DNA from: an uncultured Verrucomicrobiota bacterium
Lineage (GTDB): Bacteria; Verrucomicrobiota; Kiritimatiellia; CAIQIC01; Lenti-01
NCBI GenBank assembly: GCA_938003985.1
Contig: CALKWZ010000078.1
Span: 1 to 24,163 of the forward strand
Reading direction: 5' to 3'
Length of the DNA: 24,163 nt
Shown here: piece after piece, positions 6,920 through 15,617 of the stretch
How positions within the stretch are numbered: the stretch's first letter is position 1
Layout of the letters: the number at the start of each line of letters is the position of its first letter
The notes under the pieces: generated by a model
Seen by the model: only the letters and a program-made list of their open reading frames with translations
The model's database searches: none
What the model was told of the DNA's origin: nothing
Position numbers and translations under genes: made by a program

Positions 6920-7408
6920 ATGAACAGCCGCGATTTTCCAACCGTGAACCGTGAACCGTTGAACCTCGAACCCCGCGCGCCGCGCGCCGGCTTCACCCTC
7001 GTGGAAATCCTCGTGGTCATCGCGATCATCTCGCTGCTGGCGGGCGTGGTGCTGCTGAACATCGCCCCGCAGATCGGCATGGGCAGCCAAGCCGCCGCCA
7101 AGGCGCAGATCCAGGTGCTGTCGTCGGCCGCCACGACCTACCGCATGGCGCATGGCCGCTATCCCACGCAGCAGCAGGGCCTCGAGGCCCTCGTCCGCAA
7201 GCCGGAACAGGAACCCATCCCGGAAAACTATCCCGACAGCGGCTATCTCAGCGGCCGCACCGTCCCGGCCGACCCCTGGAAGAATCCCTATATCTATTTG
7301 TGTCCCGGCCGCCAGAACGAGCCGTTCGAGATCCTCTCCTACGGCGCCGACGGCGAGCCCGGCGGGTCCGGCGCGGACGCGGACGTTTCGTCGTCCTCCA
7401 TCAATTGA
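6920..7408 (+). CDS. gspG: Type II secretion major pseudopilin, GspG-like
   Basis: The protein has a type IV prepilin signal: a 24-residue leader ending in Gly, then FTLVEILVVIAIISLLAGVV with Glu at mature position 5. Processing and N-methylation by a prepilin peptidase, and assembly into a short periplasmic pseudopilus, are expected. The C-terminal part shows GspG family features: GRYPTQQQGLEALV, a YLSGRTVPADPWKNPY segment and FEILSYGADGEPGGSGADAD, the calcium-binding loop region. The mature part fits GspG in length. The leader is long and partly written by a heptamer repeat; GTG at 6944 would shorten it. AGGAG from the octamer array is 7-8 bases before the ATG. No other secretion genes are nearby, so it may work with a system encoded elsewhere or belong to the pseudopilin families expanded in PVC bacteria. 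Confidence 0.93.
   Translation: MNSRDFPTVNREPLNLEPRAPRAGFTLVEILVVIAIISLLAGVVLLNIAPQIGMGSQAAAKAQIQVLSSAATTYRMAHGRYPTQQQGLEALVRKPEQEPIPENYPDSGYLSGRTVPADPWKNPYIYLCPGRQNEPFEILSYGADGEPGGSGADADVSSSSIN
6940..6972 (+). repeat. Heptamer repeat (AACCGTG-like) in pseudopilin leader
   Basis: AACC recurs at 6940, 6947, 6954, 6962 and 6969, giving units AACCGTG, AACCGTG, AACCGTT(G), AACCTCG. The array lies inside the leader-peptide codons 8-18. A gain or loss of one unit would shift the reading frame. Confidence 0.8.
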
Positions 7409-7423
7409 TCCGCTGGTTTCCGG

Positions 7424-7452
7424 AGCCGCGCCGGGCGGCGGACGCGGCTTTT
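7424..7452 (+). terminator. Possible terminator after the pseudopilin gene
   Basis: AGCCGCG (7424-7430) pairs with CGCGGCT (7443-7449) around a 12-base GC-rich loop, followed by only four T. It lies 16 bases after the stop codon. The short T-run makes it weak. Confidence 0.4.
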
Positions 7453-7700
7453 CCCCTCCAACCCGCATTTCCGGCCGATTCGCGATCGTCATTTTTGTCG
7501 TTTTGGCCTTCCGGCCGCCGTTTTCGAGTTCTCCGGTAGGACTTTGCGAGGTCGGTTGCCCGGCGTAAAACGGTTTTTCTGGCGCTATTGATCCTTTTTT
7601 ATTGCATCCCCCCCCTCGTTTGCTACTCTGCGCCCCGTGTGCGTTTTGGCGCCCTTTGGCCAGAATCCGCCGCGGATTTCAAAACAACCCGGAGCAACCC
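7453..7700 (+). promoter_or_regulatory. Leader region of the PFOR gene with candidate promoter
   Basis: The 292-base gap between the pseudopilin and PFOR genes codes for nothing convincing. Its first part holds the possible terminator. Within the rest, TTGCAT (7602-7607) and TACTCT (7624-7629), 16 bases apart, form a plausible sigma-70-type promoter with four of six matches in each box. The following about 70 bases would be an untranslated leader. I see no riboswitch-like structure. Confidence 0.35.
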
Positions 7701-10700
7701 ATGAGCAAAGAGAAGAAGATCGCCATCATCGACGGCAACGAGGCCGCCGCCCACGTCGCGTACAAGACCTGCGAAGTCGCCGCCATTTATCCCATCACGC
7801 CGTCGTCCAACATGGGCGAATGGGCCGACCAGTGGATGAGCGAAGGCCGCACGAACCTCTGGGGCACCGTGCCGACCGTCGTGGAAATGCAGTCCGAAGG
7901 CGGCGCTGCCGGCGCCGTGCACGGCGCGCTGCAATCCGGCGCGCTGACGACCACCTTCACCGCCTCGCAGGGCCTCCTGCTGATGATCCCCAACATGTAC
8001 AAGATCGCCGGCGAATTGACCTCGACGGTCTTCCACGTCTCCGCCCGCTCGCTGGCCGCCTCGGCGCTGTCGATCTTCGGCGACCACCAGGACGTGATGG
8101 CCTGCCGCCAGATCGGCTGGGCGATGCTCGCCTCCAACAGCGTGCAGGAAGTCATGGACACCGCGCTGATCGCGCAGGCCGCCACGCTGAAGGCCCGCGT
8201 GCCCTTCCTCCATTTCTTCGACGGCTTCCGCACCTCCCACGAAGTCGCCAAGGTCGAAATGATCGCCGACGAAATCATCCGCAAGATGATCAGCGACCAG
8301 CTCATCGCCGACCACCGCGCCCGCGCGCTGAATCCCGAAAAGCCCTTCATCCGCGGCACCGCGCAGAACCCGGACGTCTATTTCCAGGGCCGCGAAGCCG
8401 TCAACAAGTTCTATGACGCCTGCCCCGACGTCGTGGCCGCCACGATGGAGGAATTCGGCCAGCTGACGGGCCGGAAGTACAAGCCGTTCGACTACATCGG
8501 CGCCCCCGACGCCGACCGCGTGATCGTGCTGATGGGCTCGTCCGCCGAAACCGCGCTCGAGACGATCGCGGCCCTGCAGAAGAACGGCGAAAAGGTCGGC
8601 GCGGTCGTCGTGCGCCTCTACCGGCCCTTCTCCGCCAAGTACTTCTTCGCGGCGCTGCCGAAGTCGGCCAAGGCCGTCGCGGTGCTCGACCGCACCAAGG
8701 AGCCGGGTTCCGACGGCGAGCCGCTCTACAAGGACGTCCTCGGCACCCTCGCCCAGGCCGTCGCTTCCGGCGCCTTCCCGGCCATGCCCAAGGTGATCGG
8801 CGGCCGCTACGGGCTGTCCTCCAAGGAATTCACCCCCGCCATGGTCAAGGCCGTCTTCGACGAGCTCAAGAAGAGCAGCCCCAAGAACGGCTTCACCGTC
8901 GGCATCGTGGACGACGTCACCCACACCAGCCTCGACGTCGATCCGACGTTCTTCCTCCGCCACCCCTCCGTCACCAACGCGATGTTCTTCGGCCTCGGCG
9001 CCGACGGCACCGTGGGCGCGAACAAGAACTCCATCAAGATCATCGGCGAGGAAACCGACTTCCACGCGCAGGGCTACTTCGTCTACGACTCGAAGAAGTC
9101 CGGCTCGCGCACGACGTCGCACCTGCGCTTCGGCCCCAACCCGATCCACAGCCCGTACCTGATCCAGAAGGCCAGCTTCATCGCCTGCCACCAGTACGAG
9201 TTCCTCTTCCAGACCGACATGCTGCGCTACGCCTCCACGGGCTCCACGTTCCTCCTCAACAGCCCCTTCGCCCAGGACGAGGTCTGGAACAAGCTGCCCA
9301 AGAAGGTCCAGGCCAAGATCATCGAGAAGAAGATCAAGTTCTACAACATCGACGGCTACGCGGTCGCCGAACGCACCGGCATGGGCTCGCGCGTGAACAC
9401 GATCATGCAGACCTGCTTCTTCGCCATCTCCGGCGTCCTGCCCAAGGACGAGGCGATCGAGAAGATCAAGTACGCCATCAAGAAGACCTACGGCAAGAAG
9501 GGCGACGACATCGTCCAGCAGAACTTCAAGGCCGTGGACGAGACCCTCGCCAACCTGCATGAGATTCCGTACAGCGCGGTGACCTCGACCCTCGAAGTCC
9601 CGCCGCCGGTCTCCCCCGCGGCGCCCGAGTTCGTCAAGGACGTCATCGCCACCATCATGGTGGGCGACGGCGACAGCCTGCCGGTCTCGAAGATGCCCGT
9701 CGACGGCACCTTCCCCTCCGCCACCACGCGGTGGGAGAAGCGCAACGTCGCCCTCAACGTCCCGATCTGGGACGAGGTCGAGTGCATCCAGTGCGGCACG
9801 TGCTCGTTCGTGTGCCCCCACGCGTGCATCCGCGCCAACGAGTACGACCGGAAGCTTCTGGACAAGGCCCCCGCCGGCTTCAAGCACGCCCCCGTGCGCA
9901 ACAAGCCCGAGACGGCCTACACGCTCCAGGTCTACGTCGAGGACTGCACCGGCTGCGGCGTCTGCGTGGCCTCCTGCCCCAAGAAGAACAAGGCCGACCC
10001 GACCCGCAAGGCCATCAACCTCGGCGCCAAGCTGCCGATCGTGGCCCAGGAGCGCGAGAACATCCGGTTCTTCGAGAGCCTGCCCGTCATGGACCGCGCC
10101 AAGCTCAACCTCGGCATGGTCAAGGACGTGCAGTACACGATCCCGCTGTTCGAGTTCTCCGGCGCCTGCGCCGGCTGCGGCGAAACCCCGTACCTGAGCC
10201 TGCTGAGCAAGCTCTTCGGCGACCGCGCCATCGTCGCGAACGCCACGGGCTGCTCCTCGATCTACGGCGGCAACCTGCCGACCACCCCGTGGGCCCAGAA
10301 CCGCGACTGCCGCGGCCCCGCCTGGTCGAACAGCCTGTTCGAGGACAACGCCGAATTCGGCATGGGCTTCCGCCTCACCTGCGACCAGCAGAAGCGCTAC
10401 GCCGAACAGCTCGTCGAAACGCTGAAGGCGGACGTCGGCGCGGAACTGGCCGACGGCATCCTCGGCGCCGACCAGAAGGACGAAGGCGGCATCGCCGCCC
10501 AGCGCGAGCGCGTCGCGCAGCTCAAGCGGAAGCTCGCCGGCAACGGCAAGCCCGAGGCCTTCAACCTCCTGTCCGTGGCCGACTACCTCATCCAGCGCTC
10601 CGTCTGGATCGTCGGCGGCGACGGCTGGGCGTACGACATCGGCTACGGCGGCCTCGACCACGTCCTCGCCACCGGCGCCAACGTGAACGTCCTCGTGCTC

Positions 10701-11270
10701 GACACGGAAGTGTATTCGAACACCGGCGGCCAGGCCTCCAAGTCCACCCCGCTCGGCGCCGTCGCCAAGTTCGCCGCCGGCGGCAAGCCCGCCTCCAAGA
10801 AGGATCTCGCCCTCATGGCGATGAACTACGAAAACGTCTACGTCGCCCGCGTCGCCTTCGGCGCCAACACGCCGCAGACGATCAAGGCCTTCAAGGAAGC
10901 CGAAGCCCATCAAGGCCCGTCGATCATCATCGCCTACTCCCACTGCATCGCGCACGGGATGAAGGAAATGCGCGACGGCCTCGAGCAGCAGAAGCTGGCG
11001 GTCAACTCCGGCCACTGGATCCTTTGCCGCCGCGACCCCGCGCTGGCCGCCCAGGGCAAGAATCCGCTGCAGCTCGACAGCAAGGCGCCGTCGGTCGCGC
11101 TCAAGGACTACGTCTACAACGAGACCCGCTACAAGATGCTGGTCAAGAGCAACCCCGAAGCCGCCGCCAAGCTCCTGGAAATGGCGCAAGCCGACGTCCA
11201 GAAGAAGTGGGCCCAGTACGCCAAGCTGGCCGACCTGGCCCCGGCGGCCCCCGCCGCCCCCAAGGCCTAG
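7701..11270 (+). CDS. nifJ: Pyruvate:ferredoxin (flavodoxin) oxidoreductase
   Basis: A single-chain, 1189-residue PFOR that oxidises pyruvate with CoA to acetyl-CoA and CO2 and reduces ferredoxin or flavodoxin; cytosolic and oxygen-sensitive. The N-terminal domain opens with IIDGNEAAAHVAYKTCEVAA and YPITPSS. The gamma-type domain is near 440-630. Two ferredoxin-type clusters follow: Cys695/698/701/705 and Cys749/752/755/759. The proximal cluster would use Cys823, Cys826, Cys851 and Cys1082; this spacing (3, 25, 231) is the same as that of the Desulfovibrio africanus enzyme. The thiamine diphosphate site is GDGWAYDIGYGGLDH and YSNTGGQASKSTP. GGAG at 7691-7694 supports the ATG at 7701 over upstream in-frame TTG codons. 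Codon choice is strongly biased to C-ending codons, as for an abundant protein. A strong terminator follows, so it is probably monocistronic. Confidence 0.98.
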   Translation: MSKEKKIAIIDGNEAAAHVAYKTCEVAAIYPITPSSNMGEWADQWMSEGRTNLWGTVPTVVEMQSEGGAAGAVHGALQSGALTTTFTASQGLLLMIPNMYKIAGELTSTVFHVSARSLAASALSIFGDHQDVMACRQIGWAMLASNSVQEVMDTALIAQAATLKARVPFLHFFDGFRTSHEVAKVEMIADEIIRKMISDQLIADHRARALNPEKPFIRGTAQNPDVYFQGREAVNKFYDACPDVVAATMEEFGQLTGRKYKPFDYIGAPDADRVIVLMGSSAETALETIAALQKNGEKVGAVVVRLYRPFSAKYFFAALPKSAKAVAVLDRTKEPGSDGEPLYKDVLGTLAQAVASGAFPAMPKVIGGRYGLSSKEFTPAMVKAVFDELKKSSPKNGFTVGIVDDVTHTSLDVDPTFFLRHPSVTNAMFFGLGADGTVGANKNSIKIIGEETDFHAQGYFVYDSKKSGSRTTSHLRFGPNPIHSPYLIQKASFIACHQYEFLFQTDMLRYASTGSTFLLNSPFAQDEVWNKLPKKVQAKIIEKKIKFYNIDGYAVAERTGMGSRVNTIMQTCFFAISGVLPKDEAIEKIKYAIKKTYGKKGDDIVQQNFKAVDETLANLHEIPYSAVTSTLEVPPPVSPAAPEFVKDVIATIMVGDGDSLPVSKMPVDGTFPSATTRWEKRNVALNVPIWDEVECIQCGTCSFVCPHACIRANEYDRKLLDKAPAGFKHAPVRNKPETAYTLQVYVEDCTGCGVCVASCPKKNKADPTRKAINLGAKLPIVAQERENIRFFESLPVMDRAKLNLGMVKDVQYTIPLFEFSGACAGCGETPYLSLLSKLFGDRAIVANATGCSSIYGGNLPTTPWAQNRDCRGPAWSNSLFEDNAEFGMGFRLTCDQQKRYAEQLVETLKADVGAELADGILGADQKDEGGIAAQRERVAQLKRKLAGNGKPEAFNLLSVADYLIQRSVWIVGGDGWAYDIGYGGLDHVLATGANVNVLVLDTEVYSNTGGQASKSTPLGAVAKFAAGGKPASKKDLALMAMNYENVYVARVAFGANTPQTIKAFKEAEAHQGPSIIIAYSHCIAHGMKEMRDGLEQQKLAVNSGHWILCRRDPALAAQGKNPLQLDSKAPSVALKDYVYNETRYKMLVKSNPEAAAKLLEMAQADVQKKWAQYAKLADLAPAAPAAPKA

Positions 11271-11287
11271 GCGTTTCGCCGGCCCCC

Positions 11288-11317
11288 GCGCCCCGGAGCA
11301 ATCCGGGGCGCTTTTTT
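11288..11317 (+). terminator. Rho-independent terminator of the PFOR gene
   Basis: A perfect 10-bp stem, GCGCCCCGGA (11288-11297) with TCCGGGGCGC (11302-11311), is closed by a GCAA tetraloop and followed directly by six T (11312-11317). It lies 17 bases after the PFOR stop codon. Confidence 0.93.
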
Positions 11318-11389
11318 ACGCCTTTATCTTAACCAATCTTCAGAATTTCGGCTTTGAATCCCGGATCGTCCGGTGCCAAATTGAGACGC

Positions 11390-12166
11390 GTGGAAAACAT
11401 CCTTCCAGATTCAGCGGCTTGGCCTGCGTTCGGCGGCGGCCGCCCCGTGGAGTTGTCGGTCCTGATTCCGGCCTACAACGAAGAAGCGTGCCTCGGCGCG
11501 CTCGTGCGCGAAACGGCCTGCGTCCTGCACGGCCTGGGCCGGTCGTTCGAAATCCTCGTGGTGGACGACGGCTCGTCCGACTGGACGCCGCGCCTCCTGA
11601 ACGATCTCCGCGCCGAGGTGGACGAACTGCGGGCCGTGCGCCTGGCCGTCAACTCCGGCCAAAGCGCCGCGCTGCTGGCCGCCTTCCGCGCCGCGCGCGG
11701 CCGGATTTTCGTCACGCTCGACGCCGACGGCCAGAACGATCCGGCCGACGTCCCCGCCCTGCTGGCCGCGCTGGAGTCCTGCGATCTCTGCTGCGGCTAC
11801 CGCGTCCGCCGCCGGGACGTCTGGTCCAAGCGCATCGGCAGCCGTCTCGCCAACGCCGTCCGCAACCGCGTCCTGCGCGAAACCATCCGCGACACCGGCT
11901 GCACCCTCAAGGCGTTCCGCGCCGAATGGGCCGCCCACCTGCCCCTCCAGTTCCGCGGCCTGCACCGCTTCATTCCGGCCCTGCTGGCCATGGCCGGCGC
12001 GCGCATCGCGGAAATTCCCGTGCACCACCGCCCGCGCGCCGCAGGCCAAAGCAAATACACCAACTGGGGCCGCCTCAAGGAATCCCTCTGGGATCTCTGG
12101 GCGGTCCGCTGGATGCAGAAACGCTATCGGTCGATCCAAACGGAGCCCCTGCGATGGACACGCTGA
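11390..12166 (+). CDS. GT2 polyprenyl-phosphate sugar transferase (DPM1/ArnC-like)
   Basis: A GT-A fold glycosyltransferase of family 2 of the dolichol/undecaprenyl-phosphate type. LSVLIPAYNEEACLGALVRE opens the fold; ILVVDDGSSDWT and the metal-binding TLDADGQNDP follow, and the C-terminal basic stretch has the GQSKYTNWGRLKESL signature of polyprenyl-phosphate transferases. It should load a sugar from a nucleotide donor onto a polyprenyl phosphate at the inner face of the inner membrane. The paired C-terminal membrane helices of ArnC are absent. The start is uncertain because there is no ATG: GTG at 11390 is chosen, with TTG at 11354 and 11381 and GTG near 11447 as alternatives. Its end overlaps the next gene by 13 bases, and it leads an operon with a LAB_N protein and two GT39 transferases that would use its product. 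Confidence 0.9.
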   Translation: MENILPDSAAWPAFGGGRPVELSVLIPAYNEEACLGALVRETACVLHGLGRSFEILVVDDGSSDWTPRLLNDLRAEVDELRAVRLAVNSGQSAALLAAFRAARGRIFVTLDADGQNDPADVPALLAALESCDLCCGYRVRRRDVWSKRIGSRLANAVRNRVLRETIRDTGCTLKAFRAEWAAHLPLQFRGLHRFIPALLAMAGARIAEIPVHHRPRAAGQSKYTNWGRLKESLWDLWAVRWMQKRYRSIQTEPLRWTR

Positions 12167-12462
12167 AACACTTCTGGGACGTGCTGGCCCAGCCGATGGG
12201 CCTGCTGGGTTTGCTGGGCCAGGCGCTCTTCTTCTCGCGTTTTCTCGTGCAATGGGTCGCCTCCGAGAAAAAGGGCCGGTCCGTCGTGCCGCTCTCGTTC
12301 TGGTATCTCTCCCTCGGCGGCGGCGGCCTGTTGCTGGCCTATGCCCTCTGGCGCAAGGACCCCGTCATCGTTCTCGGCCAGGCCGTCGGCCTGTTCGTCT
12401 ACGTCCGCAACCTGATGCTCATCCACCGCCGCCAGGCTCCGGCGGCCGCGGACGCCGCCTAG
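12154..12462 (+). CDS. LAB_N domain small membrane protein
   Basis: A 102-residue protein made almost wholly of one LAB_N (lipid A biosynthesis N-terminal) domain. It has three predicted membrane segments: about 15-35, 47-66 and 70-90. Family signatures are GLLGQALFFSRFLVQWVASE, SVVPLSFWYLSLGGGGLL and DPVIVLGQAVGLFVYVRNL. The precise role of LAB_N proteins is not settled; they are commonly found next to DPM1-like GT2 and GT39 genes and are suspected of moving or presenting the lipid-linked sugar. The ATG at 12154 lies inside the end of the GT2 gene, with CGGAG about 8 bases before it, so the two are probably translationally coupled. Confidence 0.9.
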   Translation: MDTLKHFWDVLAQPMGLLGLLGQALFFSRFLVQWVASEKKGRSVVPLSFWYLSLGGGGLLLAYALWRKDPVIVLGQAVGLFVYVRNLMLIHRRQAPAAADAA

Positions 12463-12472
12463 CACGCCGGCC

Positions 12473-14089
12473 ATGCTGCGGCCCCGCCTCATCCATTTGG
12501 CTCTCCTCGCCGCCTTCCTCTGGGGCGGCGAGTACCTGCGCCGCGACTGCTGGGAGCCCGACGAGGCCCGCGTCGCCTACGTTTCCCGCGAAATGGCGCA
12601 GGACGGGCATTGGCTGGTGCTCCACCGCCACGGCGAGTATTATGCCCACAAGCCGCCGCTGCTCTACTGGCTGATCAATCTGTTCTCGCTCGCGACCACC
12701 CTGCCCGTCGGCCGCTTGACCGTGCGCCTGCCGGGCTTCTGCGCCGGGATCCTGACGCTCTGGGCCACCGCGCGCCTCGCGGAGCGCTGGGCCGGCGCCA
12801 AGGCCGCCTGGCCCGCCGCGCTGACGCTCCTGACCACCTATCTGTTCTGGCACGAAATCGGATTCGCGCGGCCCGACGGCCTGTTGCTGGGCTGGACCAC
12901 CGGCGCGTTGGCGCTGCTGTTTTGGAACGACGACGAGCCGGCGGCCTGGAAGCCCGTCTTGGCGTGGACGTTCATGGGGCTGGGCATCCTGACCAAGGGC
13001 CCCGTCGGGCTCATCGTTCCGGCCGGCGCCTATGCCGCCGCGCGCCTTGCCGCGGGCGAAGGCCGCCTGCTGCGCAAGTCGCATTGGTTTTGGGGCCCGT
13101 TGCTGGCGCTCGCCCTCCCGGCGGCTTGGCTGGGCCTGGCCTGGTGGACCGGCGCGCCGGAAGGCTATTTGCGCGAATTGCTCATCGGCCAGAACCTCGA
13201 GCGCGCCGCCGGCGAACTCGGCCACCTCCAGCCTTTTTACTATTACCTGCCCAGCGTCGCCGGCGATTGGATGCCGTGGACGCTTGCCCTGCCGGCGGCC
13301 GCGCTGGTCCTGTTCCGCGATCCGCGGCGCCGCCGCCTGCTGCGGCGCCTCGGCGGCTGGATCGGCTTCATCGTGCTGTTCTTTTCCCTGCTGCCCACCA
13401 AGCGCAACGTCTACGTCCTCGGCGCCGCGCCGGCATTCGCCATCCTGGTCGGCTCGGCCTGGCCCGGACTCGACGCCGGAACCTTCCGCTGGGCGCGGTT
13501 CGCGCGCGGCGCGTTCCTGGTCCTGCTGCTGGTTGCCGGCTTCGGCTTGCTCGCGGCCGGATTCTGGCCGCGGCTGCCCATCGCCGGCTGGACGCTCTGG
13601 CCCGCCGGACTCGTCGCCTTGGCCGGCGGAGCCTCCCTGTGGTACGAACTCCGCTGGCGCACCCCGCCGACGTTCTTCCTGCTGGCCGCGCTGGTCTGGC
13701 TGGCCGCGGAAGCCGCCATCGGCTTCTTCGTCTACCCCGCCGTCAATCCCCTCAAAACCCCCGTGGCCCTTGCCGCAGCCGTGCAGGCCCGCCTGCCGTC
13801 CGACCGCCCGCTCCTGCTCTACGCCCTGAACGGCGAACTCCTCGCCTACCACGCCAACCGCCGCGGCAAAAAGGTGGACACACCGGAAGCGCTGCTGGCC
13901 GCCATGCGCCAGGAAGGGCACGGCATCGTCGTGTTCGCCAAGGGCGTTTTCGATTCCTGGCCCGCCGCGTTGCCGCTGGCCGGAACCACCGGCGAATTCC
14001 GCTCCGGCAGCCGCCGCTACGTCTGGCTGGAATTCGGCCGCGCCGCGCCGGAACTCCCGGCCATCCCCGCCCGCGACGAATCGAGATAG
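12473..14089 (+). CDS. GT39 (ArnT-like) lipid glycosyltransferase 1
   Basis: A 538-residue polytopic GT-C transferase. The first periplasmic loop carries CWEPDEARVAYVSREMAQDG with the catalytic-type Asp30-Glu31, then HRHGEYYAHKPPLLYWL (Lys60-Pro-Pro-Leu), the ArnT/PMT signature. About ten to twelve hydrophobic segments follow, then a periplasmic C-terminal domain of about 110 residues. The enzyme is expected to take a sugar from a polyprenyl phosphate on the outer face of the inner membrane and attach it to lipid A or another envelope acceptor. It starts 10 bases after the LAB_N gene with no clear ribosome-binding site. It is clearly more distant from the other two GT39 proteins here than they are from one another. 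Sugar and acceptor are unknown. Confidence 0.92.
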   Translation: MLRPRLIHLALLAAFLWGGEYLRRDCWEPDEARVAYVSREMAQDGHWLVLHRHGEYYAHKPPLLYWLINLFSLATTLPVGRLTVRLPGFCAGILTLWATARLAERWAGAKAAWPAALTLLTTYLFWHEIGFARPDGLLLGWTTGALALLFWNDDEPAAWKPVLAWTFMGLGILTKGPVGLIVPAGAYAAARLAAGEGRLLRKSHWFWGPLLALALPAAWLGLAWWTGAPEGYLRELLIGQNLERAAGELGHLQPFYYYLPSVAGDWMPWTLALPAAALVLFRDPRRRRLLRRLGGWIGFIVLFFSLLPTKRNVYVLGAAPAFAILVGSAWPGLDAGTFRWARFARGAFLVLLLVAGFGLLAAGFWPRLPIAGWTLWPAGLVALAGGASLWYELRWRTPPTFFLLAALVWLAAEAAIGFFVYPAVNPLKTPVALAAAVQARLPSDRPLLLYALNGELLAYHANRRGKKVDTPEALLAAMRQEGHGIVVFAKGVFDSWPAALPLAGTTGEFRSGSRRYVWLEFGRAAPELPAIPARDESR

Positions 14090-14099
14090 GATCCGCCGC

Positions 14100-15617
14100 A
14101 TGGCCATCGCGCTCCCATCCGTCCGCCGGTTCGATTGGCGGGGCTTCCTGCTGGTGGGCGGAATCGCCTTGGTCGGCGCGGTTTCGTTCCAAGGCTCCCG
14201 GGGGATTTTCCAAACCACGGAAGGCCGCTACGCGGAATGCGCCCGCGAAACCCTGGCGTCCGGCGATTACGACGATCCCATCCTGAACGGCCAGCCCCAT
14301 TGGACCAAGCCGCCGCTCACCTACATGGCGATCATGGCCGGCATGCGCGCCTTCGGCCATTCCCCGTGGGGCGTACGGTCCTATCTGGTCGCGGCGATGG
14401 TTCTGTCGGCCCTCGCCGTTTGGCTGGCCGGCACTTTCATCTGGGGGGCCCCAACGGGGTTTTGGGCCGGACTCGTCTTCGCCACTTCGCCGTTCGTCGC
14501 CGGCGCGGCGAACGTCGTGTCTTCCGATTTGCTGACGACGCTCTGGGTGGCGCTGGCGTTTGCCGCTTTCTGGCATGGCCATGCGCGCCAGTCCCCGATT
14601 TCCATCCTGGCCATGTGGGTTTTCCTCGGCCTCGGCTTCTTGACCAAAGGCCCCCCGGCGTTGCTGATCCCCGCGGCCGGCTTGCCGTTGGCGGCCGTCC
14701 GGCTGCGTCGGGGCGGGAACGTTCATTTCCCCTCCTGGCTGTCGTTGATCGGATTGGGCCTGTTTGTGCTGGTGGGCGTCCTCTGGTACTTGGAAGAAGC
14801 GGAGCATACGCCCGGTTTGATCGCCTATTGGCTCGGCCACGAACTCGTCGGCCGCAACCTCGGCGGCGAGTTCAACCGGAATCCCGGCCTCCTCCCCGTT
14901 TTCACCATGTATCTGCCCATCCTGCTGTTCGGCACCGGCCCCTGGCTCCCGCTCGCCATGTTCCGGGGCCGCCCTCTGCGCGACTGGTGGGCGGCGCCTC
15001 CACCCCCGACGGCCCTTGCGTGGGCGGCGCGCGGATCGCTGCTGGCGGGCGCGGCGATTTCGTTTGCCCTGTTCTCGCTCAGCCGCTCGAAGCTGCCGTT
15101 GTATCTTCTGCCGATCTTCGTCCCGCTCTCGCTGGCGCTGGGCCGGATGGTCGCCGTCCTGGTCGCCCAGGGCCGACTGCGGAAACGCACGGCCATGACG
15201 CTGGCCGGGGCGACATTGGCCCTCGTCGTCGCGGGCAAAGGGATCTATGCGGGCGTGGACAGCCCGAAAGACATGACGCGCCTGGCCGCCGTCCTGGCGC
15301 CGGAGCTGGAACAAGAACCGGACCGCCCGTTTTTCACCGCAACCGGCCGCTATCTGAACGGCTTGGAATACCATCTCGACCGGCGCATCGAATTCATCCG
15401 GCCCGGCGACCTGTTCGCGCATCTGGCGGAGCAGATGGCCCAAGGGAAATCCCCCCGGTATCTCGTTTCGGAGCGCAACTGGCGGCGGCTCGAACCCGGC
15501 GCCCCCTTTTCCCTGCAAGCCAATCCGGTCGGATGCCAATGGATTCTCCTGGCGCCGGCGGAAGACATCCGGGCCCGGCCGCAGGCCCCCGCGCAACCCA
15601 GAATGGAGTCCCCATGA
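14100..15617 (+). CDS. GT39 lipid glycosyltransferase 2
   Basis: A 505-residue GT-C membrane enzyme. The loop motif is FQTTEGRYAECARETLASGD, with Thr in place of the first acidic residue and Glu41 kept, as in many bacterial GT39 proteins; HWTKPPLTYMAIMAG (Lys70) follows. A chain of hydrophobic helices then leads to a C-terminal periplasmic region (about 385-505). AGGA about nine bases before the ATG supports the start. The stop overlaps the ATG of the next gene (ATGA). It is a close paralogue of the gene at 19335: both share FQGSRG, TTEGRYAECARET, KPPLTY, LTKGPPALL and EFNRNP. The duplicates probably act on the same or a related donor with different acceptors or positions. Confidence 0.92.
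   Translation: MAIALPSVRRFDWRGFLLVGGIALVGAVSFQGSRGIFQTTEGRYAECARETLASGDYDDPILNGQPHWTKPPLTYMAIMAGMRAFGHSPWGVRSYLVAAMVLSALAVWLAGTFIWGAPTGFWAGLVFATSPFVAGAANVVSSDLLTTLWVALAFAAFWHGHARQSPISILAMWVFLGLGFLTKGPPALLIPAAGLPLAAVRLRRGGNVHFPSWLSLIGLGLFVLVGVLWYLEEAEHTPGLIAYWLGHELVGRNLGGEFNRNPGLLPVFTMYLPILLFGTGPWLPLAMFRGRPLRDWWAAPPPPTALAWAARGSLLAGAAISFALFSLSRSKLPLYLLPIFVPLSLALGRMVAVLVAQGRLRKRTAMTLAGATLALVVAGKGIYAGVDSPKDMTRLAAVLAPELEQEPDRPFFTATGRYLNGLEYHLDRRIEFIRPGDLFAHLAEQMAQGKSPRYLVSERNWRRLEPGAPFSLQANPVGCQWILLAPAEDIRARPQAPAQPRMESP

Noticed and set aside
4568..7492. A 974-codon minus-strand open frame opposite the polymerase and pseudopilin genes
   Set aside because: It spans two well-supported plus-strand genes and their gap, with the low-complexity composition of GC-rich antisense frames.
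7623..11189. An 1188-codon minus-strand open frame opposite the PFOR gene
   Set aside because: The PFOR cysteine motifs and cofactor sites prove the plus strand; this frame has no recognisable domain.
9731..11332. A 533-codon open frame overlapping the PFOR gene on the same strand
   Set aside because: Arg/Pro-rich out-of-frame shadow that runs through the terminator hairpin.
11318..11389. A PmrA-box-like CTTAAC-N4-CTTCAG upstream of the GT2 gene
   Set aside because: The match to a CTTAA-type direct repeat is loose and single; the similarity to known PmrA sites is not strong enough to call an operator.
12419..15596. Long minus-strand open frames opposite the two GT39 genes
   Set aside because: Gly/Arg/Gln-rich shadows without motifs; the plus strand carries clear GT-C signatures and helices.
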